From the NCBI RefSeq assembly GCF_000212735.1, contig NC_015510.1:434001-498000 (forward strand): a stretch of DNA of 64,000 nt, in the 5' to 3' direction. The position numbers and the translations under genes were made by a program. The stretch comes from Haliscomenobacter hydrossis DSM 1100. Its GTDB lineage: Bacteria; Bacteroidota; Bacteroidia; Chitinophagales; Saprospiraceae. The stretch's first letter is position 1; each line of letters opens with the position of its first letter. This document shows, in pieces, positions 34,837-43,402 of the stretch. The notes beneath the pieces are model-generated. The model saw only the letters and a program-made list of their open reading frames with translations, did no database searches and had not been told where the DNA came from.

Positions 34837-35616
34837 ATGGCTGATAAAATAACTTTTTCCTTTGGTGAAAACTGGAGCGCCTACAAAAAAAAGGCTTCTC
34901 CAGAACAGTTTGACGCTTCACTGGAGGACCTGGAAACCTGGTTGGGAACCGAAAACATCAAAGGCAAGCGTATCCTCGACATCGGTTGTGGGTCAGGGGT
35001 GCATTCGTACAATTTTTACCGCTTGGGTGCCAAAGAGTTGACCTCCTTTGACTACGACGTCCACAGTGTCAACACGACTCGTGAATTTTGGAAAGAAGCC
35101 AAAGAGCCCAGCAATTGGACCGTGTTTCAGGGTTCGGTTTTGGATGAAAAACTGATGGCCGGATTGGGCAAGTACGATATTGTCTATTCCTGGGGGGTAT
35201 TACACCATACCGGATCCATGTGGCAAGCCATCTACAATGCCATCCAAACTGTGGCTGATGGTGGATTGTTTTGGATCGCCATTTACCAGGGTGTCGATAC
35301 TTACGAATACGACCTGGAACTGAAAAAACGCTACAACAATGCTTCCTGGCTGGGCAAAAAAGCCATGGTCTGGTATCGAATATTGCGCAAAATCAAAACC
35401 CAGTTGTCTCGCCGCGAGAATCCTTTTGCCTGGAACAAAAAAAATGAACGGGGCATGGACGTTTACCACGACATCATCGACTGGTTGGGTGGTTTGCCGT
35501 ATGAAGTGGCCTCTGTCGCGCAAATCAAAGCTTTTTGTGAACCAGAAGGCCTGCAATTGCTCAAAGTGGACACCTCGGAAGGATGCGCAGTATATTTGTT
35601 TAAAAAAACGGATTAA
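34837..35616 (+). CDS. Class I SAM-dependent methyltransferase
   Basis: A 259-residue protein. Motif I is RILDIGCGSGVHSYNF (about 45-60), followed by LTSFDYDVHSVN, YDIVYSWGVLHHTGSMWQA (motif IV) and VADGGLFWIAIYQ. This order and the HHTG sequence are usual in sugar or lipid methyltransferases of surface-glycan clusters. The C-terminal half is basic (RYNNASWLGKKAMVWYRILRKIK) and may touch the membrane. It starts one base after the flippase stop and ends 12 bp before the glycosyltransferase, so it is translated from the same mRNA. Confidence 0.88.
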   Translation: MADKITFSFGENWSAYKKKASPEQFDASLEDLETWLGTENIKGKRILDIGCGSGVHSYNFYRLGAKELTSFDYDVHSVNTTREFWKEAKEPSNWTVFQGSVLDEKLMAGLGKYDIVYSWGVLHHTGSMWQAIYNAIQTVADGGLFWIAIYQGVDTYEYDLELKKRYNNASWLGKKAMVWYRILRKIKTQLSRRENPFAWNKKNERGMDVYHDIIDWLGGLPYEVASVAQIKAFCEPEGLQLLKVDTSEGCAVYLFKKTD

Positions 35617-35628
35617 GTCATTATCCTT

Positions 35629-36834
35629 GTGAAAATAGCCTTAGTAACAACCGAGTACGTTACGGAATTGAAAGGAGCGGGTGGATTGGCCAACTACCTC
35701 TATCGCCTGGCGTTGGCCTTGAAAGAAATGGGACATGAACCCTACGTCTTTACCTACGCACGGGCAGATGCCCAGGTGGAAGATGCAGGTATTCCAGTGT
35801 ACCGCATGAAAGTCAAAAACTACGGGGTTGAGCTATTGGACTATACCACGGTCAAATTGTGGAGCAAGGCTCTGCACATTATTTATCCAGCCTGGAAAAT
35901 GTCCCGCCTACTGCGACGCGTAGCACGTACCGAAAAATTCGACATCATTCAGTATGCACAATTGAGTGCGTTGGGCTTGTTTCCACTCAAAAACATTCCG
36001 GCGGTGGTGCGCATCTCCAGCCATACCGGGCTTTGGAAAAAACACGGTGGCTACGCCGAAAACTGGCGACAAATCAAACAACAAGAAGCCCTGGAAATGA
36101 AGGCTTGCCAGCGGGCCGACGGGGTGTTTGGTCCCAGCCGTTTCATTGCAGCATTGTTTGAAAAAGAGCTGCAGCGGAGGGTAAAAATCATCGAGACCCC
36201 CTTTTTTAGCCAACACGTGCAAATCGATCCAGGTCTTTACCAGACCCATTTGGCGGGCAAATCGTATTGGTTATTTTTCGGCACCCTATCCGAACACAAA
36301 GGACTGAAAGTCATCGCAGCAATGCTGCCTGATTTTTTGCGCAAATACCCCGATTTCCATTTTGTGTTGGCTGGCCGCGAAGTAGACATCGCCCCTGGTC
36401 TGGGGGCAATGGACTACCTGAGACAGCAAGTTGGAAATGAAGTTCTGTTACAGCGTGTGCTGTACCTGGGCCAAATCAAACATGAGCAACTTTTCCCCAT
36501 CATTCAAGGGGCCTTTGGTGTAACTTTGCCTTCCTTGGCCGATAACTTTCCCAACGCCTGCCTGGAGGCGATGGCTTGGGGAAAAGTGGTGATTGGCACT
36601 TTTGGCAACGGATTTGACCAATTGATAGAGCAGGGCGAAAGTGGTTTTTTGGTCGAAGCGGGTAAGGCCTCCGCGCTACTGGAAGCCATGGAAACGGTCA
36701 TGCTCTTGCCTAATGCGCAAAAAAAAGCCATGGAAAATGCGGCTCAACAACGCATTGAACTGCTGCGGCCAGCCATAAAAGTCAAGGAGTTAATCAATTA
36801 TTACCTGGAAATCATTGCCAAACATCAGCAATAA
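35629..36834 (+). CDS. Glycosyltransferase family 4-like
   Basis: A 401-residue GT-B fold enzyme with a GTG start (MKIALVTTEYVTELKGAGGLA). The N-terminal domain has the glycine-rich acceptor loop; the C-terminal domain has YWLFFGTLSEHKGLKVIAAML, GQIKHEQLFPIIQGA and the EX7E-like nucleotide-sugar segment SLADNFPNACLEAMAWGKVVIGT. It probably adds a sugar in the assembly of the surface glycan made by this operon, as a retaining transferase. Donor and acceptor are unknown. Confidence 0.9.
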   Translation: MKIALVTTEYVTELKGAGGLANYLYRLALALKEMGHEPYVFTYARADAQVEDAGIPVYRMKVKNYGVELLDYTTVKLWSKALHIIYPAWKMSRLLRRVARTEKFDIIQYAQLSALGLFPLKNIPAVVRISSHTGLWKKHGGYAENWRQIKQQEALEMKACQRADGVFGPSRFIAALFEKELQRRVKIIETPFFSQHVQIDPGLYQTHLAGKSYWLFFGTLSEHKGLKVIAAMLPDFLRKYPDFHFVLAGREVDIAPGLGAMDYLRQQVGNEVLLQRVLYLGQIKHEQLFPIIQGAFGVTLPSLADNFPNACLEAMAWGKVVIGTFGNGFDQLIEQGESGFLVEAGKASALLEAMETVMLLPNAQKKAMENAAQQRIELLRPAIKVKELINYYLEIIAKHQQ

Positions 36835-36844
36835 AACCTATACC

Positions 36845-37636
36845 ATGTTGGATTTTTTGCATTGGGTGCGGGACATGGAATTCGACTTGATTTTTGCCAA
36901 AGCGGGAATCGATCTGTCGGACAAACGTTTGTTGGAGATTGGCGCGGGCAGCGGGTATCAACTGGCTAAATTGCAAAAAATCACCCGTGAAGCCCTCGGG
37001 GTGGATATTTTTGAAAGCAATTACGCCGAGGTGCGTTCCGCCAATGTCGTTTTATACGATGGGCATCATCTGCCCTTTGCCGACCAGTCTTTTGACGTTA
37101 TTTTTAGCTCCAATACCCTGGAACATATCCCACATCTGGAGGAAATCCACCGCGAATTCAAACGGGTCTTGAAACCCGGCGGGCTTTGTTTGCACGTGGT
37201 ACCTACCCATCATTGGAAGTTGCGACAGCTCGTAGGGTTTTACCTTTTATTACCAGCAATGCTGTGGCGGCGCTTTTTTCCATCCACAAAACAAACCCCG
37301 AGCCAGGCGGTGGAGGCCGCCGTCTTACAAACGCCGGAAGTCACCTCCAATCAGGGAAGCAAATCCATTGGACAAAAACTGCGGAACTTGTTCCTGCCCG
37401 AACACCACGGTGAAAGAGGTAATGTTTTTTCTGAATACTTTTATTTTCGCCCCCGGTGGTGGGAAAAACATTTTGAGGACAACAATTGGACCATCCTGAA
37501 AAACGAAGGTCTGGGTTTGTTTTACAGCCCATATGCCTTTTTGGGACAAAAACTTTCCGCAAGCCAACGGATGCAATGGAGCAAATGGTGGGGAAGTTCT
37601 TGTCAATTGTTTTTGATCAAACCCAAAGAAGAGTAA
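36845..37636 (+). CDS. Class I SAM-dependent methyltransferase
   Basis: A 263-residue protein starting at MLDFLHWVRDMEF, ten bases after the upstream stop; a TTG at 36815 overlapping the previous gene would add ten residues. Motif I is RLLEIGAGSGYQLAKL (about 28-43), then LGVDIF, SFDVIFSSNTLEHIPHLEEI and LKPGGLCLHVVPTHHW. It is typical of type 11 methyltransferases. Central residues (WRRFFPSTKQTPSQAVE) carry an inserted loop. It is part of the surface-glycan operon; three bases separate it from asnB. Confidence 0.88.
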   Translation: MLDFLHWVRDMEFDLIFAKAGIDLSDKRLLEIGAGSGYQLAKLQKITREALGVDIFESNYAEVRSANVVLYDGHHLPFADQSFDVIFSSNTLEHIPHLEEIHREFKRVLKPGGLCLHVVPTHHWKLRQLVGFYLLLPAMLWRRFFPSTKQTPSQAVEAAVLQTPEVTSNQGSKSIGQKLRNLFLPEHHGERGNVFSEYFYFRPRWWEKHFEDNNWTILKNEGLGLFYSPYAFLGQKLSASQRMQWSKWWGSSCQLFLIKPKEE

Positions 37637-37638
37637 AC

Positions 37639-39498
37639 ATGTGCGGAATTACCGGTTTGTTGCGCAAGGATCGCCCCATTGAAGATGCAGAATTGTTGGC
37701 CATGACGGCGGCGATCAAGCACCGTGGCCCGGATGGTCATGGTTTTTGGTACGATTCAAACCACCGGATTGGGTTCGGACACCGCCGGCTCGCCCTTATA
37801 GATCTTTTGGGAGGTGCCCAGCCCATGTATGACGATACCCGGAAGATTCAACTTGTCTTCAATGGGGAAATCTACAATTACCAGCAATTGAGGCAGGAGT
37901 TGCAAGGTTATGGACACCATTTTTCCACCAATTCAGATACGGAAGCGATCATTTATGCGTACAAACAATGGGGAACCGACTGTGTAAAACGCCTGCGCGG
38001 GATGTTTGCACTAGTCCTGGCCGACGACAACAAACGTGAACTGTTTTTGGCCAGGGACCACTTTGGCATCAAACCCATGTATTATTACGAAGACGAAAAT
38101 TGTTTCGCCTTTGGTTCCGAAATCCAGGCCATCAAAGCCCTGCCCGGTATCCAGCTGGACATCAATTGGTCGGCCATTGACCAGTACTTGTGGTTGCAAT
38201 ACATTCCCCACCCCCAAACGGCATTCCACAAGCTCAAAAAATTGCCTCCGGCGCATACCCTGACCATTGGTTTCGATGGCAAAATGGGCACCCCACAGCC
38301 GTACTGGCATTTTGAGTTTAAACCCGAAACGGGCAAAACCGAGCAGGATTGGCTGGAAGAACTGGATGCTACCTTGCGCGATTCGGTGCAAGCGCACTTA
38401 CTGGCCGACGTACCATTTGGGGCTTTTTTATCGGGTGGAATCGACTCCTCGCTGGTGGTGAGCTACATGGCCGAACACTTGAGCAGCCCAGTGAAAACCT
38501 TTTCAATTGGGTTCAAAGAAGAAAAATACAACGAACTGGCCTACGCGGCAGAAGTAGCCAAAAAATGGGGCACCGAGCACCACGTTGAAATTGTGGAACC
38601 CCAGGGGCTGGATATTTTGCCTGACCTGGTGCGGCATTACGGTGAGCCTTTTGCCGACAGTTCGGCCATTCCCACCTGGTACGTCAGCCGCCTGGCCCGC
38701 CGCAACGTGACCATGACCCTCACCGGCGATGGTGGAGATGAGTTGTTTGCCGGATATGGCCGTTATGTTCAATTTGCCGAGCAACAAGAACTTTTACCCC
38801 TCAACCGCAAAAAAATCAAGTCCTTTCTTTATCCCTTCATCAACCCCATCGATCCTTACAAATTTCCCAACAATGTGGCCTTTTGGGAAGGAAAATCCTT
38901 ACGCAATTTGATGGAGTACATCCGGATTGTGCCTTTTGAACTACGGAAGCGCCTGTGGAAGCCGGATTATGCGCAGTACCTGCAGTATACGCCGCCCCTG
39001 TTTGCGTCTACATATGCCGCCGCGCAGCACCTGTCCCCGACCAACCTGTTTCAACAAGTGGACATCAATACTTATTTGCCACTCGACATTTTGACCAAGG
39101 TGGATGTGGCCAGCATGATGCACAGCCTGGAAGTTCGCCCACCGATCATCGATGTGCGGGTAGCCGAAACGGCAGCGCGGATCCCCACGGCCTTCAACCT
39201 GGCCAAAGTAAATGGCAAATACGAGGGCAAAATTTTGCTCAAAAAACTGTTGAATCGCCATTTTAGCCACGATTTTGTGTACCGCGAAAAGAAAGGTTTT
39301 GCCGTACCACTAGAGTTTTGGTTTGGCCAAAAAGGCAATCACCAGGCGTATTTGCGCGAAAAACTACTGAGTCAGGATTCCATGCTCAAGGAGGTATTCA
39401 ACCAGCGTACCATTGAAAAAATGTTGCCACACCGGCACTTTTCCTACTCCATTTGGGCCTTATTGATCCTGGAAGAATGGCTGCGTCAAAACCGTTGA
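37639..39498 (+). CDS. asnB: Asparagine synthase (glutamine-hydrolysing), AsnB type
   Basis: A 619-residue protein beginning MCGITGLLRKD, so Cys2 is the glutaminase nucleophile after removal of Met1. The N-terminal class II amidotransferase domain (about 2-200) has HRGPDG and FNGEIYNY; the synthetase domain has the pyrophosphate loop AFLSGGIDSSLV and LTGDGGDELFAGYGRY. AsnB-like enzymes in glycan clusters often amidate a sugar carboxyl group or act on a precursor rather than make free asparagine. Which applies here is open, although the operon position favours the former. Confidence 0.93.
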   Translation: MCGITGLLRKDRPIEDAELLAMTAAIKHRGPDGHGFWYDSNHRIGFGHRRLALIDLLGGAQPMYDDTRKIQLVFNGEIYNYQQLRQELQGYGHHFSTNSDTEAIIYAYKQWGTDCVKRLRGMFALVLADDNKRELFLARDHFGIKPMYYYEDENCFAFGSEIQAIKALPGIQLDINWSAIDQYLWLQYIPHPQTAFHKLKKLPPAHTLTIGFDGKMGTPQPYWHFEFKPETGKTEQDWLEELDATLRDSVQAHLLADVPFGAFLSGGIDSSLVVSYMAEHLSSPVKTFSIGFKEEKYNELAYAAEVAKKWGTEHHVEIVEPQGLDILPDLVRHYGEPFADSSAIPTWYVSRLARRNVTMTLTGDGGDELFAGYGRYVQFAEQQELLPLNRKKIKSFLYPFINPIDPYKFPNNVAFWEGKSLRNLMEYIRIVPFELRKRLWKPDYAQYLQYTPPLFASTYAAAQHLSPTNLFQQVDINTYLPLDILTKVDVASMMHSLEVRPPIIDVRVAETAARIPTAFNLAKVNGKYEGKILLKKLLNRHFSHDFVYREKKGFAVPLEFWFGQKGNHQAYLREKLLSQDSMLKEVFNQRTIEKMLPHRHFSYSIWALLILEEWLRQNR

Positions 39499-39500
39499 AG

Positions 39501-40754
39501 ATGAAACCGGGCAAAAAAATTATGTTTCTGGTGCAAGACCGCCCGAATTGGACCGGCGGGCCCATCATCAACGTTCGACGTTTGTTGCCCGCCTGGAAAG
39601 CTGCGGGCTACGATGTAATTGCCCCGACCGGTTATCGGGAAGACGCCCCCAATGCCCGTTTTTTGGAAACAAAGGGCATCCCCTGTCCTTTGTTTAAGAT
39701 GCCCGCTTCTACCGAGGACTACACTGCCTGGATACTGGAACAAGTCGCTCTGCATCAACCCGATGTATTTATTGGAGATACCCATGTTGCCGCGGGGTAC
39801 GCCTTGCCCTGGCTCAGTGCCTGGGGAATCCCCTCGGTGATGATGGTGCGCAACCTGGACGCCTACAACCTGGAAGTGGCTTACGCCTTTTTTGGAAAAA
39901 ATTCGGCTCGAAATGCCTCGGCACTGGTTTGTGTGAATGCCCGCATCGTGGAAGAAATTCTGAAAACGAATCCACTGCATCCAGACCGGATTCGGGTGAT
40001 TCCCTCAGGTGCGCCTGCTTCCCCCTATCAGGCAGCCTGGCCAAATGCAGGGGCTTTCCACCTCGTGTACGCCGGGGTCTTGATGGAAGAACGCAAGCGA
40101 GTGCTCAAACTTTGGGAGGCTTATTGCTATGCCTTGGAGCAACTGCCCGATTTGCAGCTGACTTTTATCGGCGATGGCCCACTGCGTCCCCAATTGGAGC
40201 AACTGGTGGTCGATGCGGGTTTGCAAGCCCAGGTCAGTTTTACTGGCGTCTTGCTGGATGATGCTTACAAATTGAAGTTGTCCCAACAACAAATACTCCT
40301 TTTGTTTTCAGACCATGAAGGTACCCCCGGTAGTGTCATGGATGCCATGTCTTGTGGTGTAGTGCCCTTGTGCCGCAACATGGAAGGCATCCAGAACCTG
40401 GTTCACCACGGCGATAATGGACTCATTTTTGACGGCAGCAAGGAGGATTTTGTCGTTCAATTGAAAAAAATGCGGGAAGAGCAGTTTTGGAAACAGCGTT
40501 CAGCGGCTGCACTGCGCGATTTTACTGAGCAATTTTCTCTGGATACTACTCTGGCGCGTTGGCAGGATTTGCTGGAAGAATTGCTGTCTAAACCCTTACC
40601 CAAATCGGCGATCAAAGTGCCTGCACGAGTCAGTTTACCGCCGGTTCGGTATCATTTTGCCAATGCGGATCGGCGCAAGCACCCCTGGTATGCTTTGTTG
40701 CGGGGGGTGTACATTATTTGGGGGCGGATTATGCGGGGGAGGCAAACGAATTAA
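39501..40754 (+). CDS. Glycosyltransferase, GT4-like
   Basis: A 417-residue protein starting at the ATG two bases after the asnB stop (MKPGKKIMFLVQDR); the ATG at 39477 inside asnB is an alternative. The N-terminal domain has WTGGPIINVRRLLPAWKAAGY. The C-terminal GT-B donor domain has FHLVYAGVLMEERKRVL, FIGDGPLRPQLEQL, VSFTGVLLDD and the FSDHEGTPGSVMDAMSCGVVPL segment. The final 45 residues are basic and hydrophobic (WYALLRGVYIIWGRIM), suggesting membrane contact. It is last in the flippase-led operon and followed by nearly 900 bp of repeats. Confidence 0.88.
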   Translation: MKPGKKIMFLVQDRPNWTGGPIINVRRLLPAWKAAGYDVIAPTGYREDAPNARFLETKGIPCPLFKMPASTEDYTAWILEQVALHQPDVFIGDTHVAAGYALPWLSAWGIPSVMMVRNLDAYNLEVAYAFFGKNSARNASALVCVNARIVEEILKTNPLHPDRIRVIPSGAPASPYQAAWPNAGAFHLVYAGVLMEERKRVLKLWEAYCYALEQLPDLQLTFIGDGPLRPQLEQLVVDAGLQAQVSFTGVLLDDAYKLKLSQQQILLLFSDHEGTPGSVMDAMSCGVVPLCRNMEGIQNLVHHGDNGLIFDGSKEDFVVQLKKMREEQFWKQRSAAALRDFTEQFSLDTTLARWQDLLEELLSKPLPKSAIKVPARVSLPPVRYHFANADRRKHPWYALLRGVYIIWGRIMRGRQTN

Positions 40755-40834
40755 AATCTTAACATAAATTGATTTTCAAAATTTTGATTTTCAATCACAT
40801 GCAATATTTTTCGTTAAATTTTTGAACCCCCGAT

Positions 40835-41093
40835 CCCCTAAAGGCAGAGTCGATTGGTTCTAAAATGAGCGTTGTTTTCAACCCCGAAGGGGTGACAGGA
40901 TTATAGAATAATATGGCATAAGGATGTATTTGAACCCCGAAGGGGTGACATTATTTAACCACATCTCGCCGTTTTATTTCACAATGCCACCCCTCCGGGG
41001 TTTCTCTTAATGGAATAAACACGGATATTTTGCTATAATCCTGTCACCCCTTCGGGGTTGAGGCCAGAACCAATCGACCCTGCCCTAAAGGGG
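40835..41093. repeat. Palindromic repeat element A, copy 2 with full terminal inverted repeats
   Basis: The 180-bp core at 40880-41059 is the reverse complement of 6539-6718, with four AACCCCGAAGGGGTGACA modules. Here both ends carry an outer inverted repeat, GGCAGAGTCGATTGGTTCT (left) and AGAACCAATCGACCCTGCC (right), next to CCCCTAAAGG and CCTAAAGGGG. Copy 1 has only one of these ends, so this copy shows the extent of the element. Confidence 0.88.
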
Positions 41094-41167
41094 AGCACAT
41101 TTTCGCTTAGTTTAAGATGCTGTTTTTCTTAAAAAAAGTAGAATATTACTATAAACTAGAATATACT

Positions 41168-41505
41168 CCCCTGTAGGGCAGGGCTGTTAAGTTCTAAAGT
41201 AGAGCCAAAATCCAACCTTCCATAAAAGGGAGAATCTTTTAGCTACCAAAATAAGAGTCGCGTAGCGACGAACCATTTTGTAGCGGTGGGTTTTAACCCG
41301 CCGATGAAAATGGTCGATATTTTCAATAGAGTGCCGTAGGTACGACCAATTTTGACTAATGTTAGGTCGAACCTACGGCACTCCATAACCTAATCAGGCA
41401 ACTGACGGCGGGTTAAAACCCGCCGCTACAATATGGGTCATCGCTATGCGATTTGTCGATTCAGTGTGGTTCATTACTAGAACTTAACATCCCTGCCCAG
41501 TGGGG
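41168..41505. repeat. Composite repeat element C, with element B nested inside
   Basis: Terminal inverted repeats: left CCCCTGTAGGGCAGGGCTG followed by TTAAGTTCTA; right TAGAACTTAACA followed by TCCCTGCCCAGTGGGG. Element B copy 1 lies between them. Together with element A this fills the spacer 40755-41623 (869 bp); the open frames there are antisense or repeat-derived, and I see no gene. Confidence 0.75.
41256..41452. repeat. Palindromic repeat element B, copy 1
   Basis: Outer arms TCGCGTAGCGACGAACC and GGGTCATCGCTATGCGA, middle arms TGTAGCGGTGGGTTTTAACC and GGTTAAAACCCGCCGCTACA, inner arms GAGTGCCGTAGGTACGAC and GTCGAACCTACGGCACTC. Copy 2 is at 54020-54219. Confidence 0.9.
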
Positions 41506-41623
41506 TCGCGAGTTCTACAGTCCAGGTACAATTATGCACTGTTCCCGCTCGCTAGCAGTTCGCGCCGGGCTATTTGCGGACATTTTTTTGCTCACCGGAA
41601 AGCCGGAAGGGTCATAGAAGTAA

Positions 41624-43078
41624 CTAAAGGGCTAAACGAAAACCCAAATATTTGTAGTGGGCTCCCGACGTACTGTAGTTGCGATAGGACACGCGGCAGG
41701 CCCACTCGTCGAGGAACCAGTTACCGCCACGATAAACACGGTAAGAACCCGAACCAGCGCCAGTCGGATTCGTCTGTGTATTGCTAGAATAATCGCTATA
41801 CCAATCCTGACACCATTCCCATACGTTGCCACTCATATCATACAAGCCCAGCTCGTTGGCTTTTTTGGTACCTACTGGATGGGGTTTGTTACCCGAATTA
41901 TCTTCAAACCAGGCCACATCAGTGAACGAATTGCTGCCCGCGTATTTGTAACCTTTGCTTTGATTGCCCCCTCTGGCAGCGTACTCCCATTCCGCCTCTG
42001 TAGGTAGCCGATATATTTTGCCCGTTTGTGCATTGAGTTTGCGTAAAAACTTCTGGATGTCCTCCCAACTCACTCCTTCTACCGGGCATTGGTCACAACC
42101 TTTGAAATACAAATTGGGGGGATCACTACCCATTACTTTGCGCCACTGAGCTTGCGTCACCTCGTATTTGCCAATGTGAAAATCACTGAGGATCACCCGG
42201 TGGGTTGTCTTTTCATCATCGTAGCAATCACTCCCCTGCTCGCTGGTGCAGCCCATCGTAAAGGTTCCACCTTTCACGAGCACCAAGCCGTATTCGTCGG
42301 CTTGGGGGACGTTTACGGGCACATTCGTATTTATCGGTGGGGGTGTCACAACACCTCCCAAGAGCTGCAAGGCAAAATAAGGATATTGTCCGCCTCCGCT
42401 AAACAAGGTCTTGATTTGGGTAAGTTTCAATGCGGTCGAAATCCCACCCTCATCCTGGGTGATCAAACCCACAATCCCCATTTCGGTAATCAGTGGCGCG
42501 CCTGAAGTACCTGGGCGGATGGTGCCGATGGCAAAGTTGAGTTCGTGGTCTTTGTCTTCAAAAATATTGCCATCCAGGCCGGGATCCACCCAGCGGGGCT
42601 CGTTGCCATTCAGCCCGATGAAGTGGACTTTGCGGTAAGTGCCAGGGGCAAAATCGGCGCAGTTGGGTTGCCACTGTACAAAGCTGGGTTTGGGCAATTC
42701 GAGCAGCGCCAGGTCTTCCTTGTCCCACTGGGCTTTGAAGGTGGCCGGATACCAACTGATGTCGTTGAGGAACTTGACACGGATGTGTTGGGCGCTTTTA
42801 TCTTTATCTGGCCCGCGCACTACGTGGGCAGCGGTGGCCAGGAACAAGCGGCCATTTTGCTCGGCGGTGATGAATCCGAAGCCTTTTTCCTCAGTACCGT
42901 CGGCAAAACTGGCTTTGATGGCCACTACGTTGGGTTTGAGGCTTTCGGTGACCGGGGAAATGGGATCTTGAGCACTCATCAGCGTGCTCCAAAACAGCAG
43001 CAACAAGGCAAGGCTACCGCGCCAAAAATTGGACTGAGGATAGCAAAAGGGTGTAGTGTTTAGGGTTGATGATTTCAT
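41624..43078 (-). CDS. Secreted trypsin-like peptidase fused to a formylglycine-generating-enzyme (SUMF1) domain
   Basis: A 484-residue protein with a signal peptide (LALLLLFWSTLMSAQ). Residues about 45-235 are a chymotrypsin-fold domain with a complete-looking triad: His85 in LATAAHVV, Asp122 in KEDLALLEL and Ser192 in RPGTSGAPL. A proline-rich linker (TPPPINTNVP) leads to a SUMF1/FGE-sulfatase domain (about 255-484) with GGTFTMGCT, VEGVSWEDIQKFLRKLNA, YRLPTEAEWEYAARGG, GNVWEWCQDWYSD and GFRLAL. The catalytic cysteine pair of true FGE is not obvious, so the second domain may bind rather than oxidise. Its place beside surface-glycan genes suggests envelope work. Confidence 0.88.
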   Translation of the reverse strand: MKSSTLNTTPFCYPQSNFWRGSLALLLLFWSTLMSAQDPISPVTESLKPNVVAIKASFADGTEEKGFGFITAEQNGRLFLATAAHVVRGPDKDKSAQHIRVKFLNDISWYPATFKAQWDKEDLALLELPKPSFVQWQPNCADFAPGTYRKVHFIGLNGNEPRWVDPGLDGNIFEDKDHELNFAIGTIRPGTSGAPLITEMGIVGLITQDEGGISTALKLTQIKTLFSGGGQYPYFALQLLGGVVTPPPINTNVPVNVPQADEYGLVLVKGGTFTMGCTSEQGSDCYDDEKTTHRVILSDFHIGKYEVTQAQWRKVMGSDPPNLYFKGCDQCPVEGVSWEDIQKFLRKLNAQTGKIYRLPTEAEWEYAARGGNQSKGYKYAGSNSFTDVAWFEDNSGNKPHPVGTKKANELGLYDMSGNVWEWCQDWYSDYSSNTQTNPTGAGSGSYRVYRGGNWFLDEWACRVSYRNYSTSGAHYKYLGFRLAL

Positions 43079-43137
43079 CGAAGGTAAGCTTTGGCGAAAA
43101 ATAAGGAAAATTGAGAAAATTGAATAAGCTTACCCAT

Positions 43138-43326
43138 CACTCCGTGAGCGCTCGTCGATCTTTCTTTGCCTCCTGCGTCGGCAAGCTCGACGATCGCAGT
43201 TAACCAGACCCTACGTATATGACCATTGTACTCCAACCTCAATGGCCACGCAGGATGCCAAACCCGCGATCGTCGAGCCCGCTCGCGACAGCGAGCAATT
43301 TGGGATCGACGAGCGCTCACGGAGTG
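43138..43326. repeat. Palindromic repeat element F
   Basis: Outer arms CACTCCGTGAGCGCTCGTCG and CGACGAGCGCTCACGGAGTG match perfectly. Inner arms AGCTCGACGATCGC and GCGATCGTCGAGC follow. It fills most of the 324-bp spacer; nothing else is seen there. Confidence 0.9.
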
Positions 43327-43402
43327 ACGGCGAAAATTTCTCTCGCTTGCGGTAAGCGCCGGGCAATATTTAGGACACAGAATTCTTACGTTTGGCAGCG
43401 GA

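Noticed and set aside
41500-41787. 95-codon plus-strand frame at the end of the repeat stack
   Set aside because: It overlaps the 3' end of the protease-FGE gene in antisense and has no family features.
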